From positions 62,001-126,000 of the forward strand of contig NZ_MCGB01000092.1 in NCBI RefSeq assembly GCF_001699815.1: a stretch of DNA of 64,000 bases, given 5' to 3'. The position numbers and the translations under genes are program-made. The stretch comes from Ralstonia pickettii (GTDB taxonomy: Bacteria > Pseudomonadota > Gammaproteobacteria > Burkholderiales > Burkholderiaceae). The notes under the pieces are model-generated. The model saw only the letters and a list, made by a program, of their open reading frames with translations. It did no database searches and was not told where the DNA came from. Shown piece by piece: positions 26,213 through 35,600 of the stretch (positions within the stretch are counted from its first letter, which is position 1; every line of letters begins with the position of its first letter).

Positions 26213-27271
26213 ATGACGCAAGCAAGACGCGCCCGGAGCAACAGGGCGTTCGCAGAGTTCGGGCAAGGGGGGCGTGCCGTTCTGGTGGCATGGGCTGCAT
26301 TGGTGGCAGGGGCCGCCGCCCACGCCGCTGCGCCGAGTCTGGCAGCGCGCCGTGCCGCGGTGCAATCAACACTGGCGCATGCCGGCAGTTGTCAGCGTCT
26401 AGGCGATTACTACTGGGAAATCGGTGACGCCCACGGCGAGCTGATTCACGGGCAGCAGGGCCAGCGCATCGGCGCCAACAAGACGGTGCGGTTGGCATCG
26501 GCCTCCAAATGGATATTTGGCGCCTACGTGGTCGAGCGTGCGCAAGGCAAGCCCACACCCGCCGAAATCGACGCGCTCACCATGCGCTCGGGCTACGACG
26601 GGCTCAATCCATTGCTGTGCAATCGCAATGACACCGTGCAAAGCTGCTTTGCGCGCGGTCGCAACGCGACCTTCACGCCCGGGCATGTCGGGCGTTTCAG
26701 CTACAACGGCGGTCATGATCAGAAGCTGCTGATCGATCTCGGCCTGGGCCGCGCCGATGCCGAAGCGCTCAACAATGACCTCGACCACCAGCTTGCCAAT
26801 GCACCGGGCCTGCGCGATGCCGGCAAGCCGCTCGGCATCCGTTATCTCGCGCCCGAACCGGGTGGCGGAATGATCGCCACGCCGGCTGCTTACGGCCAGT
26901 TCCTGCGTCGTCTCATCCGCGGCGAATACCAGCTCGGCAGGATGCTCGGCCAGCATGCCGTCTGCACCGAGCCCGGCACATGCCCAACTGCCGTCAGCAC
27001 GCCCGCCGCGCTGCCATGGCATTACGCGCTCAATTACTGGATCGAGGATCAGCCCGGCGGCGACGGCGCGTTCAGTTCGGCCGGGGCGTTCGGCTTCTAT
27101 CCGTGGATCACCGCTGACAAGCGGTACTACGGCATGCTCGTGCGCGAGACCCTTGGCCCACGCGCCTATGTGCGCAGCGCGGCATGCGGCGCGCTGATTC
27201 GCCGTGCCTTTGCCGAAGGCAAGCCGCAGCATTCCGCAGAAGGCGCTGGCAGCGCCGATTTCGCCGACTGA
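26213..27271 (+). CDS. Serine hydrolase of the beta-lactamase/DD-peptidase fold
   Basis: A 352-residue secreted protein. A signal peptide (VLVAWAALVAGAAAHAA) ends near residue 39. The nucleophile motif SxxK is S96-A-S-K99 (RLASASKWIFGAYVVE) and the second motif is Y164-N165 in FSYNGGHDQKLL, both expected for penicillin-recognising enzymes. The third K/H-[ST]-G motif is not obvious. Six cysteines in the mature part suggest disulfides. It may be an esterase or peptidase rather than a true beta-lactamase, as it lies alone with no AmpR-type regulator. The ATG at 26213 was chosen because a signal peptide begins there. Confidence 0.75.
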   Translation: MTQARRARSNRAFAEFGQGGRAVLVAWAALVAGAAAHAAAPSLAARRAAVQSTLAHAGSCQRLGDYYWEIGDAHGELIHGQQGQRIGANKTVRLASASKWIFGAYVVERAQGKPTPAEIDALTMRSGYDGLNPLLCNRNDTVQSCFARGRNATFTPGHVGRFSYNGGHDQKLLIDLGLGRADAEALNNDLDHQLANAPGLRDAGKPLGIRYLAPEPGGGMIATPAAYGQFLRRLIRGEYQLGRMLGQHAVCTEPGTCPTAVSTPAALPWHYALNYWIEDQPGGDGAFSSAGAFGFYPWITADKRYYGMLVRETLGPRAYVRSAACGALIRRAFAEGKPQHSAEGAGSADFAD

Positions 27272-27390
27272 CGAACCCCGCAGATCAAGCGGACAAGCCA
27301 TCGCCTAACGTGGTGGGAGGTGGCGCCGCATCCTGCCGGCACCCTCAGCGCCGCGGCACGCCGGTTGCGACGCACGGGCCACCTACCTAC

Positions 27391-28530
27391 ATGGAGATGG
27401 CCCACGGTCCGGCACCCCCTGCGCGGCAGCGAGCGCACGATTTCTGAAGACGAACGCATCCTCGGCGATGCGCACCCGGCGGAGCAGATCCGGGCGCTTG
27501 TGCAATTGCGCCGGCCGAACGAGGCTGAACTCGATGCGCGCCTGTCGGGCTTTGTTCACGCGCATGCCGCCGGGACGCCGCCGCCCACACCGCTGGCCCG
27601 CGAAGAATGGGCTGCTCAGTTTGGCGCCACTTCGGACGACATCGATGCCGTCCGCACCTTTGCTCGCGAACACAGTCTGCAAGTGGTTGAAGTGAACGTG
27701 GCCGCCGCCACCGTCACGCTCGAGGGCTCCGTCGAACAGTTCTGCCGCGCGTTCGATACGCACCTGCACCGCGTGGCACATGGCGATTGCGAATACCGCG
27801 GGCGTTCCGGCCCGCTGCGGTTGCCGGAGTCATTGCAGGACGTGGTTGTTGCCGCACTGGGGCTCGACTCGCGCCCACAGGCGCAGCCGCATTGCCGCTT
27901 CGTGCCGCTGCCTGCCGGGTCGACTGAGCCGGGAGGCATCCGGCCCGCGCGTGCGGTCCCCACCGCGTCGTACACACCGATGCAGCTCGCGCAGCTCTAC
28001 GGCTTTCCGCAGGGCGACGGCGCGGGCCAGTGCATTGCGTTTATCGAACGCGGCGGCGGCTACCGGGAAGACGGTCTGCGTGCGTACTTCCAGGAGCTGG
28101 GCGTGCCCGTGCCGACGGTGACGGCCGTGCCCGTCGGGCAGGGCGCAAACCGCCCAACCGGCGACCCGAGCGGGCCCGACGGCGAAGTCGTGCTCGACCT
28201 GGAGGTGGGAGGCGCAACTGCGCCGGGCGCCACGCTGGCCGTGTACTTCACGGTCAATACCGACGCCGGTTTCGTGCAGGCCATCAACGCCGCCATCCAT
28301 GAAACCAAGCTGCGGCCTTCGGTGGTGTCCATCAGTTTGGGGGCGCCCCCGAAAGCGCCTGGACGCCGCAGGCCATGCACGCCGCGCTGCAGAGCGCCGC
28401 AACGATGGGTGTGACGGTGTGTACTGCGTCGGGCGACAGCGGCTCCACCGACGGTCAGCCCGATCGCGTGGACCACGCGGACTTCCCTGCCTCCAGCCCG
28501 TACGCGCTGGCATGCGGCGGCGCCAGCGCC
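27391..28530 (+). pseudogene. Sedolisin/kumamolisin (S53) peptidase, frameshifted and truncated
   Basis: The frame from about 27400 shows an S53 pro-domain (HPLRGSERTISEDERILGDA) and the start of the catalytic domain with the acid pair in GEVVLDLEVGG. Translation then slips at the G-run 28339-28343: one extra base would give [19 protein letters not shown]. The shifted frame carries the nucleophile motif [10 protein letters not shown] and [11 protein letters not shown], after which similarity stops. No good start codon lies in the pro-domain frame; ATG 27391 is out of frame, implying a second lesion. The C-terminal calcium-binding third is missing. The three catalytic residues survive, so inactivation is probably recent. 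Confidence 0.8.
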
Positions 28531-28531
28531 G

Positions 28532-28885
28532 ACCGGCGCGCAGAAAGGGCTCGATGCCAACGGCAACGTCGCGCTCTACACGGCCGGCAACCTGGCCGCC
28601 ACGATGAGCCTGAACGTGGATCTGAAAGTCTTCTCCGCCAACGGCTACTACGACTTCGTCACGCCGTTCTACCAGACCATGCTTGACCTGAAGGCGATGC
28701 CCTTGCTGGATGCCGATGTGCGGAAGAACCTGTCGGCGGGGTTCTATCCGTCGGGGCACATGGTGTACCTGGACGGCGGTTCGCGCACGGCACTGAAGGC
28801 CGACCTGGCGCGCCTTTATGACGCCGCCACGACCGACCACCAGGCCGTCGCGCGCATCCGCATGCTGCAGGCGCGCAAGGCCTGA
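28532..28885 (+). pseudogene. C-terminal fragment of an S10 (serine carboxypeptidase-type) peptidase
   Basis: About 115 residues match the end of bacterial S10 peptidases. The catalytic Asp region is [21 protein letters not shown], the catalytic His region is SAGFYPSGHMVYL, and ALKADLARLYDAA follows. The nucleophile-containing first three quarters are absent. The fragment is joined within about 10 bases to the S53 remnant and in a different frame, so one deletion probably removed the end of one gene and the beginning of the other. Confidence 0.75.
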
Positions 28886-28922
28886 GGGGCGGACATGCCG
28901 GCCGCGCCACGCAGTTTGCGGA

Positions 28923-29054
28923 TCAATAGCCGCGGTAGTACGGGTGGTAGTAATGCGGGCGATCGTAATAACCGCCGGCCGGCACCACCACACACGCACT
29001 CAGCGCAGAGGTAGCGGCAGCAGCAAGGATGAGCAGGGCGATGGTGCGTTTCAT
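28923..29054 (-). CDS. Small lipoprotein, Tyr/His-rich
   Basis: A 43-residue protein. It has a lipoprotein signal (MKRTIALLILAAAATSALSAC) with lipobox LSAC at 18-21, and a short mature part made mostly of Tyr, Pro, His and Arg (GYYDRPHYYHPYYRGY). Many Burkholderiaceae genomes carry such tiny YYxxPYY lipoproteins; function unknown. It is supported by the clean lipobox and a full-length signal. Confidence 0.65.
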   Translation of the reverse strand: MKRTIALLILAAAATSALSACVVVPAGGYYDRPHYYHPYYRGY

Positions 29055-29479
29055 GATGAGGCTCCGTGGTGATCGTTGGACTTGGCCTCACTGTATGGAA
29101 ACGCTTCGCAACCGCGCTTTACCGTTTGTAAGAAAAACTGTGACGCCAAGGCCGGTAGTCGACGGCCCGCCCCACGTTGGCCACGGGTGTGCCGGGGCCA
29201 CCGTAATTTGCCGTTACCTTTGCGATCAGACTGTGGAGCAGCATCGGCGCGCTCGGGCACTGTCAGTGCAGCGCCACAATGTTCCACGAACTTATCGCCC
29301 CACTATTGACAGATCGTCGAGACTGGCGGGAAATACACCAAACGGCAAACGTTGGGCTTCAGGTTTGAACGCACAGCGCCGATAGCCGTCCATATAGATG
29401 TCAGGGCCAAAGCCCTGCGGGGACCACGCGATGCGCGCCACCCAACAGCGCGCATCGGCAACACATCGGGGGGCGCATC
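29055..29479. other. Intergenic region, no gene recognised
   Basis: 425 bases with no convincing coding frame. It contains a TTGACA hexamer at 29306-29311, but the -10 is weak (AAATAC at 29331-29336), and a GC-rich segment before the small gene at 29480. Confidence 0.4.
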
Positions 29480-29626
29480 ATGACCAATGTTCTGGAATCC
29501 ACCATCGCTTGGGCTGCTCCGTGCCTGATCGCCACTGCGATCGTCGTGCCGGTCATGTGGAACAAGCTGCGTACGCGCCGTCTGCTCGAAGCCATGCACC
29601 AGGCACGCGAACACCGCGACGAGTGA
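29480..29626 (+). CDS. Very small single-helix membrane protein
   Basis: A 48-residue protein. It has one hydrophobic helix (IAWAAPCLIATAIVVPVMW, about 9-27) and a basic then acidic tail (NKLRTRRLLEAMHQAREHRDE). It starts at ATG 29480, with only a weak GGGGGG-type ribosome site upstream. It ends just before the azoR terminator. No family recognised. Confidence 0.45.
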   Translation: MTNVLESTIAWAAPCLIATAIVVPVMWNKLRTRRLLEAMHQAREHRDE

Positions 29627-29682
29627 TTTGCCGATCGGCCATCTGCGCCGATCCAACCTTCTTGCCACGCCAGTAAAAACGA

Positions 29683-29715
29683 AAACGGGCGCCGCATTGC
29701 TGCTGGCGCCCGTTT
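29683..29715 (-). terminator. Rho-independent terminator of azoR
   Basis: A perfect 11-bp stem, AAACGGGCGCC (29683-29693) with GGCGCCCGTTT (29705-29715) and an 11-base loop. On the minus strand the stem runs into TTTCGTTTTT, giving a good T-tract 55 bases past the azoR stop. Confidence 0.85.
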
Positions 29716-29769
29716 GGCATTGTGCGAGGCCGGTTGCGGCGCGTCCCGTTGCGCCGCAACCGTGTTCGC

Positions 29770-30396
29770 TCAGGCTGCCACGGCCTGGCTCACAACGTCG
29801 CGCATGGCGGCGTGTGCGGCTTCCAGGGCTTGTGCGCGGGCGTCCGGGCCCATCGCCAGGCGTTCTGCACGCACGAACTGCACATCGGTGATACCGAAGA
29901 AGCCGAACACGGTCTTCAGATAGGCCTCTTGGAAATCCATGGCGGCGGCCGGGCCGGCGGAGTACATGCCGCCGCGCGTCGACGCAACGATCACCTTCTT
30001 GCCACCGGCCAGTCCGACCGGGCCCGTTTCCGTGTACTTGAACGTACGGCCGGCTTGCGCCACGCGGTCAATCCAGGCCTTGAGCTGGCTGGGCACCGAA
30101 AAGTTGTACATCGGCGCGCCGACCACGATCACGTCGCTGGCGAGCAGTTCATTCACGAGCGTTTCTGAGCGTGCATGCTCTGCGCGGGTCGCGTCGTCAA
30201 AATCATCGGCGCCCGTGGCGCGGAAGCCGGCGGCAATGGCGCCGTCCAGGTGGGGGATCGCTTCGACCGACAGATCACGGTGGACGACGGTGGCGCTGGG
30301 GTTTTCGCGGCGCAGCTCGTCAACAATGGCGGCGCTCAGCAGGCGCGAAGCCGAGGCGTCACCGAGGATGCTGGAATCAATGTGAAGGACTTGCAT
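29770..30396 (-). CDS. azoR: FMN-dependent NADH-azoreductase
   Basis: A 208-residue flavodoxin-fold enzyme that reduces azo bonds and quinones with NADH. Typical AzoR segments are present: MQVLHIDSSILGDASASRLLS (FMN phosphate loop), APMYNFSVPSQLKAWIDRV and KKVIVASTRGGMYSAGP, with the length of the family (about 200). The start is ATG 30396; open frame upstream is unlike AzoR. It is divergent from a LysR gene 127 bases away, the usual arrangement for a regulator controlling azoR. Its own terminator follows. Confidence 0.95.
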   Translation of the reverse strand: MQVLHIDSSILGDASASRLLSAAIVDELRRENPSATVVHRDLSVEAIPHLDGAIAAGFRATGADDFDDATRAEHARSETLVNELLASDVIVVGAPMYNFSVPSQLKAWIDRVAQAGRTFKYTETGPVGLAGGKKVIVASTRGGMYSAGPAAAMDFQEAYLKTVFGFFGITDVQFVRAERLAMGPDARAQALEAAHAAMRDVVSQAVAA

Positions 30397-30523
30397 GGTG
30401 TCTCTCCAGGAAAAAGGTGGGTTGCTGCAAAGATAGTGCGATGCAGCGAGTTCCAGTAGTGGGTCCAATCGACACACATCGTTCTATGAGTGGGACAATG
30501 CGCGGGTGCTTTGGAGAACCGCC

Positions 30524-31471
30524 ATGGAAGACCTGAACGACCTCGTCCTGTTTGCCAGCGTGGTGACGCACGGCAGTTTTTCCGGCGCCGCCAGGGCGCT
30601 GGGGATTCCGAAATCGCGCGTGAGCCGCCGCGTGGCGGATCTGGAAACACGTCTGGGGGTGCGGCTCCTGCAGCGCTCAACGCGTGCCGTGCATGTCACG
30701 GACGTGGGCTCGGCGTTCTTTACGCATTGCGAATCGATGACCCAGGCCGCCCGCGCTGCCTTCGAGGTGGCCGAGCACGCCGGCGAAAAACCTTCCGGCC
30801 GCCTGCGCGTGAGCTGTCCGGTGGGCGTGGCGCATGTGTTCATCGCGCCCGTGCTGTCGAAATTCCTGCGCGCGCAGCCCGATGTGCGCCTTGAGCTGGA
30901 CGTGACAAACCGCCGTGTCGACGTGATCGGCGACGGCTACGACGTGGCGCTGCGCGTGCGCTCGACGCTGGACGATTCCAACCTCGTCGTGCGCAGCTTT
31001 GGCGTGAGCGACCAGGTGCTGGTGGCCAGCCCGTCGTTTGTCGCCGAGCATGGGCCCTTCGAGACGCCGGAGTCGATGCGCGGCGTGATGGGCGTGGGCG
31101 TCGACGGCGCGGCCGGTGAGCGGACGCGCTGGCGCCTGACCGCTCCCGAAGGCGGTGCGGTCGATATCGAATACACCCCCGCGCTGGTGACGGACGACCT
31201 GTATCTGATGGGGCAGACGGCGCTGGCCGGCATTGGCGTTGCGCAACTGCCGTTCAACCTCTGCGCGGAGCCGGTTCGTGATGGCCGGCTTGTCGTGCTG
31301 TTGCCGGAATACCGCTTGCCGGTGCACCAGTTTCACGCGGTGTTTCCGTCACGCCGGGGCTTGGTGCCGGCGGTGCGTGTGTTTATCGAATTCCTGGCAG
31401 AAGAGTTGCCCGGCATGACGGCAAATGTCAGTCGCTGCTATGAGGACATCGTTCGGCAGCCCGATCGTTGA
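30524..31471 (+). CDS. LysR-family regulator divergent from azoR
   Basis: A 315-residue regulator starting at ATG 30524 after GGAGA. The helix-turn-helix is NDLVLFASVVTHGSFSGAARALGIPKSRVSRRVADLE, and an effector domain of the CrgA-like subgroup follows (GDGYDVALRVRSTLDDSNLVVRSFG). This subgroup often controls adjacent oxidoreductases or exporters in response to quinones or aromatics, so azoR, the downstream DHA2 exporter, or both may be targets. Between azoR and this gene two AGTGGG(T/A)C elements occur near 30456 and 30489, possible binding half-sites. Confidence 0.9.
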   Translation: MEDLNDLVLFASVVTHGSFSGAARALGIPKSRVSRRVADLETRLGVRLLQRSTRAVHVTDVGSAFFTHCESMTQAARAAFEVAEHAGEKPSGRLRVSCPVGVAHVFIAPVLSKFLRAQPDVRLELDVTNRRVDVIGDGYDVALRVRSTLDDSNLVVRSFGVSDQVLVASPSFVAEHGPFETPESMRGVMGVGVDGAAGERTRWRLTAPEGGAVDIEYTPALVTDDLYLMGQTALAGIGVAQLPFNLCAEPVRDGRLVVLLPEYRLPVHQFHAVFPSRRGLVPAVRVFIEFLAEELPGMTANVSRCYEDIVRQPDR

Positions 31472-31561
31472 CTCTGCAACGATTGCGAATCGGCAGTATC
31501 ATCAACGGCTTCGCTTCTCCCATTGGCGCGGATGCCTTGAGCGGCATGCGCGCACGTTCCC

Positions 31562-33142
31562 ATGTCCTCCCGCCCGAGCATTGAACCGCCCAAGCCAGAC
31601 ACGCCTACTGCGCCCATCGCGTCGGCATCCAGCCCGCTGGATGCGCTACCCGTGCCTGAAATTCCGGTGATGGCAGTGATGGGCGGGCTGATGCTCGCCA
31701 TCTTGCTGGGCGCGCTGGAGCAAACCATCGTTGCGGTGGCCTTGCCCGTGATCGCGGGCGAATTCAACGGCTTTGCGCTGATGGCCTGGTTGGTGTCGGC
31801 GTATCTGGTGGCGTCCACGGTGGTGACGCCCATCTACGGCAAATTGAGTGACCTCTACGGCCGCCGCGCCATGCTGACGACGGCCATCGTGCTGTTCGTG
31901 CTGGCGTCGGTGGCGTGTGCGGTGGCGACCAGCATGCCGATGCTGTTGTTTGCACGCGTGCTGCAGGGGCTGGGCGGCGGCGGTCTGATCTCGGTATCGC
32001 AGGCCACGATCGCCGATGTGGTGCCGCTGCGCGAGCGTGGCCGCTACCAGGGCTACGTGAGCGGCATGTGGGCCATGGCCAGCCTCGCCGGACCGGTGAT
32101 CGGTGGCTATCTGACGCATTACCTCTCGTGGCGCTGGATTTTCTGGATCAACCTGCCCCTGGGCATCGTCGCGCTGTTCGTCGTGCGCCGCACGCTTCGG
32201 CATCTGCCGGTGGCGCATCAGCGCCGCCCCATCGACGTGCCCGGCGTGGTGCTGTTTGCCGGAGGCCTGACAGCGCTGTTGCTGATGATCACCCGCGTGG
32301 GGCAGGGCACGCCGCTCACGCAGCCCGAAAACCTTGGCCTGCTGGCGGCGGCGGTGGTGCTGCTGGGCGCGTTTGTCTGGCAAGAGAACCGCGCCGTCGA
32401 GCCGATCATTCCGCTGTCGATGTTCCGGGTCCGTACCGTCACGATCTGCTGCCTGGCGCTGTTCCTGTGCTTCTTCCAGCTGATCGCCACGTCGGTGCTG
32501 ATGCCCCTGCGCTTCCAGATGGTGGCGGGTGCCAGCCCCGATGCCGCCGCGCTGCGCCTCGTGCCGCTCACGCTGTCGATTCCGCTTGGCGCCTTCATTG
32601 CCGGCAAATGGATGACGCACAGCGGTCGCTACAAGCCCCTGATGCTGGGTGGCGCATGCGTGGTGCCGTTTGCCGTGGCATCGCTGGGTCTGCTGGACCC
32701 GCACAGCGTGTTGGCGCTGACCCTGGCGATGATCGTGCTTGGCCTGTCGATTGGCGTGCAGTTCCCGACCGGCCTGGTGGCCACGCAAAATGCGGTGTCG
32801 CCGCAGACGGTGGGTCTGGCCACGGCACTGACCGCCTTCTCGCGCCTGCTGGGTGGCGCGGTGGGTGTGGCGGTGCTGACGTCCGTGCTGATTGCGCTGC
32901 TGCGTCAGGCTGCGCCCGAAGCGCAGGTAGCGGCCGGTGGCGACGTGCTGATGGACCTTTTCCATGCCGCGCTTGCCAGCAGCGGTGCCGATGCCCAGGC
33001 CCTGCAGCGCGCAGGCGAGAGCGCGTTCCGGCATCTGTTCTTCTTTGCCGCTGCGGTGTCGGTTATTTCGCCGCTGTTGGTCATGCGGCTGGAAGAGAAG
33101 GCGCTGCGCGGCAAGGTGTCGCTTGCCGAGGCTGTCGAGTAA
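31562..33142 (+). CDS. DHA2-family MFS drug exporter (EmrB/QacA type, 14 helices)
   Basis: A 526-residue inner-membrane transporter. Motif D1 is ALEQTIVAVALPVIAGEF, motif A is GKLSDLYGRRAML, and the antiporter motif C is GMWAMASLAGPVIGGYL, followed by SWRWIFWINLPLG. It therefore exports substrates by proton antiport. It lies 90 bases after the LysR gene in the same direction and may be co-transcribed with it. No EmrA-type membrane fusion partner is adjacent, so it probably works alone. Substrate unknown. Confidence 0.9.
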   Translation: MSSRPSIEPPKPDTPTAPIASASSPLDALPVPEIPVMAVMGGLMLAILLGALEQTIVAVALPVIAGEFNGFALMAWLVSAYLVASTVVTPIYGKLSDLYGRRAMLTTAIVLFVLASVACAVATSMPMLLFARVLQGLGGGGLISVSQATIADVVPLRERGRYQGYVSGMWAMASLAGPVIGGYLTHYLSWRWIFWINLPLGIVALFVVRRTLRHLPVAHQRRPIDVPGVVLFAGGLTALLLMITRVGQGTPLTQPENLGLLAAAVVLLGAFVWQENRAVEPIIPLSMFRVRTVTICCLALFLCFFQLIATSVLMPLRFQMVAGASPDAAALRLVPLTLSIPLGAFIAGKWMTHSGRYKPLMLGGACVVPFAVASLGLLDPHSVLALTLAMIVLGLSIGVQFPTGLVATQNAVSPQTVGLATALTAFSRLLGGAVGVAVLTSVLIALLRQAAPEAQVAAGGDVLMDLFHAALASSGADAQALQRAGESAFRHLFFFAAAVSVISPLLVMRLEEKALRGKVSLAEAVE

Positions 33143-33153
33143 GGCTGGCCGCG

Positions 33154-34050
33154 CTAGCTTGTGGCAGGCGTCAGCGCCCGCCGTCGAGCGCGGCGCGCCA
33201 CGCTGCCCTCGTAGAGTGCCCAACGCAGCGTCGGCGCCACGGTGCGCATGGCCGCCGACGCAAACGCCGCCTGCAGCGGCGGCCGCTTGAGATCAAGCAT
33301 TTGTATTGCCCACGGCGGCAGCAACTGGATGCCCGCATCCAGGAAGAGGCGGACCGCCGGGCGCAACCCCGGGCGCGGCGCCTGCCACGTCATCAAGACT
33401 TCCACCACCGTGCGCGTACGATCGCTGGCCACCAGCTCGGCGCGCATCGCATGCAGATAGGTCTGGACCGCCGCCCGCGATTTCGGCACGTCCTGCGCGC
33501 CGAGCATTTCGGCCACCAGCGCGGTCTCTTCAAAGTAACGATCCTGCTGCGCGCCGCTCAGGCTGGCATCCGCGTAGCGCAGATAGCCCGCCAGGAAGCT
33601 CGACATCTCGGCCACGTGTACCCAGGTGAGCAGGTCGGGGTCGTTGGCCGAGTACGGCCGGCCATCGGGCGCGATGCCTTGCACGCGGTCGTGGATGGTC
33701 TTTACGCGGTCGATGAGCGCCAGCGCATCGTGTCGGCTGCCATACGTGGTGCCGGCCACAAACTGTGCGGTCCGGCCCAGGCGTCCTTGCAGGTCTTCGC
33801 GAAAGTTCGAGTGGTCCCACACGCCGGCTAGCGCGCGCGGGTGCAGCGCTTGCAACAACAGCGCGCTGATCCCGCCGGCCATCATCGCCGGAAAATCGGC
33901 ATGGACCTTCCAGCAGACCGCGTCGGGGCCGAACAGGCCCGGGTCGCCCGGCGGCGAGGCAATGTCGAGGGTGAGGCTGCCGGTGGCGCGCGTCAGGCCG
34001 CGGACCTGGTTGGCGATGCGTTCGCGAATGGCGACGAGTGGCGAGGGCAT
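33154..34050 (-). CDS. MpaB/DUF2236-type oxygenase family protein
   Basis: A 298-residue protein with the DUF2236 core: WKVHADFPAMMAGGISALLLQALHPRALAGVWDHSNF, the YGSRHDALALIDRVKTIHDRVQG segment and PDLLTWVHVAEMSSFLAGY. His residues in QALHP, the TIHD region and WVHV fit the predicted haem/metal-binding set of this latex-clearing-protein-related family. The substrate is unknown; mycophenolic acid MpaB is the fungal namesake. The ATG at 34050 is preferred over 34074. It converges with the DHA2 exporter. Confidence 0.82.
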   Translation of the reverse strand: MPSPLVAIRERIANQVRGLTRATGSLTLDIASPPGDPGLFGPDAVCWKVHADFPAMMAGGISALLLQALHPRALAGVWDHSNFREDLQGRLGRTAQFVAGTTYGSRHDALALIDRVKTIHDRVQGIAPDGRPYSANDPDLLTWVHVAEMSSFLAGYLRYADASLSGAQQDRYFEETALVAEMLGAQDVPKSRAAVQTYLHAMRAELVASDRTRTVVEVLMTWQAPRPGLRPAVRLFLDAGIQLLPPWAIQMLDLKRPPLQAAFASAAMRTVAPTLRWALYEGSVARRARRRALTPATS

Positions 34051-34234
34051 GGTGCCGAAAGTGCTGGGAAGCACGAGGCGAAGAAGTATTTATTCTACCG
34101 ACCCGCACCGGAGCACCCGGTGCCCGCCGTGATGACAGAACGCCGCATGGCCGATGTGCGTGTGCAGGACCATTTGTTGCGACGGCATGTTTATCCGCCC
34201 CTCCTAGAATGGAGAACAGTCCCACGAGAACGCG

Positions 34235-35164
34235 ATGCCTATGACCCCCCACCGACATACCGCCTGGTTGGACTGGCTTGTCCTGAGTGCGCTGCTGGTC
34301 GGCTTATGCCTGAGCCTCCCCGGGCGCGCGGCAGACAACGCGCAAGGTTTGCGCGACAAATACCAGAGCGTGGCGCCACAGTTGGCCGATAACGTGTTCC
34401 ATCGCCCGCTGGTACTGGAATCCACCGAAGCCCCCGACCGGCTCAAGAGCGACATCTATAGCGTGCTCGACTACCCGTTTGCCACCGTCAAGGGCGCGTT
34501 GGGCGACCCGGAGCACGGTGCTGCCAACTGGTGCGACGTGCTCATCCTGCATCTGAATATCAAGTACTGCCACGCCACGCACGGCGCAGACAGCAGCGTG
34601 CTCAACGTGAACCTCGGCCGCAAGGTAGAAGACTCGCTTTCCGCCAGCTATCGCCTTGAGTTTGGTTATCACCCTGTTGTCAGCAGTGCGGATTACTTTC
34701 GCGTTGAACTCAGCGCGGCTTCCGGCCCGCTCAGCACCCGCGACTACCACATCATGCTGGAGGCCATTCCCGCGCCGGGCACTGGCAACCACACGTTTCT
34801 GCACCTGACCTACGCTTATGGTTACGGCGCGGCCGGTCGACTGGCGATGCGCACGTACCTTGCAACCGTGGGCAGCGGCAAGGTCGGGTTCACCAAGACG
34901 GCGGAATCGTCGCCGGGTGCGGAGCCCGAATTCGTGGGCGGCGTGCGCGGCCTGCTTGAGCGCAACACGATGCGCTACTACCTCGCCATCGATGCGTATC
35001 TGAAGTCGCTGTCTGCGCCGCCGGACAAGCGTTTGCAGCAGCGGCTGAACACGTGGTTCAACGCCACCGAGCAGTACGCACGCCAGTTGCACGAAGTGGA
35101 GCGGCAGGACTACCTGCAGATGAAGCACCACGAAGTCGAGCGCCAGCAGCAGGCGGCGCAGTAG
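34235..35164 (+). CDS. Hypothetical exported protein
   Basis: A 309-residue protein. Its signal peptide (LDWLVLSALLVGLCLSLPGRA) ends near residue 33. The mature part is mixed alpha/beta with YSVLDYPFATVKGALGD, NWCDVLILHLNIKYCHA (two Cys about 12 apart, a likely disulfide) and LEFGYHPVVSSADYFRVELSAASGPLSTRDYHI. The sequence ends in a charged coiled-coil-like helix with many Glu, Gln and His. It may have a START/SRPBCC-like shape, but I cannot confirm that. It is predicted periplasmic and converges with the PGDYG gene. Confidence 0.65.
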   Translation: MPMTPHRHTAWLDWLVLSALLVGLCLSLPGRAADNAQGLRDKYQSVAPQLADNVFHRPLVLESTEAPDRLKSDIYSVLDYPFATVKGALGDPEHGAANWCDVLILHLNIKYCHATHGADSSVLNVNLGRKVEDSLSASYRLEFGYHPVVSSADYFRVELSAASGPLSTRDYHIMLEAIPAPGTGNHTFLHLTYAYGYGAAGRLAMRTYLATVGSGKVGFTKTAESSPGAEPEFVGGVRGLLERNTMRYYLAIDAYLKSLSAPPDKRLQQRLNTWFNATEQYARQLHEVERQDYLQMKHHEVERQQQAAQ

Positions 35165-35168
35165 CGCT

Positions 35169-35600
35169 TCAGGCCGGGCGGTAGACCTTGGCGAAGCGCT
35201 GCGCCTGCACGACGCCGTAGTCGCCGGGGGCGTACTGGAGCACCCAGTCGCCGGGGTGGCCATGCAGTACGTCACCGGCTTCGGACCGCGCCAACGAGAA
35301 CGCTTCACGCATCTGCTTGGCCAGCACCACGCTGGGGCGGTTGCGGTAAGCGCCAGCCTGACCATGCGCGAACGATGCATCGGCGGGAACGTACTTCGCA
35401 TCGAAACGCTCGCGCGAAACGACCCAGCGGTCGCCGGTTGAGCCGGTGATCAGTGCATCTCCAGGGGCGTAGCGGTTCGGGCCTTCCAGGCTCATCAGCT
35501 CGCCGGCTTGGGCGGCAAAGTCGACGTGGACGGTCTCGTCTTTCACAAAAGGGCGGGCGGCGGGGTCCGTGCGCAGGTCGACGTGTTGCAGGGTAGGCAT
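35169..35600 (-). CDS. PGDYG-domain protein
   Basis: A 143-residue cytoplasmic protein with the PGDYG motif near its C-terminus (WVLQYAPGDYGVVQAQRFAKVY) and a second copy of the same pattern earlier (NRYAPGDALITGSTGDRWVVSRERFDAKYVP). It therefore looks like two tandem repeats of one small fold. The family is small, betaproteobacterial and of unknown function. The start is ATG 35600; the open upstream extension lacks family similarity. Confidence 0.75.
   Translation of the reverse strand: MPTLQHVDLRTDPAARPFVKDETVHVDFAAQAGELMSLEGPNRYAPGDALITGSTGDRWVVSRERFDAKYVPADASFAHGQAGAYRNRPSVVLAKQMREAFSLARSEAGDVLHGHPGDWVLQYAPGDYGVVQAQRFAKVYRPA

Noticed and set aside
29306-29336. TTGACA hexamer as a promoter for the 48-residue gene
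   Set aside because: The best -10 is AAATAC with 19-base spacing, too poor to list as a promoter.
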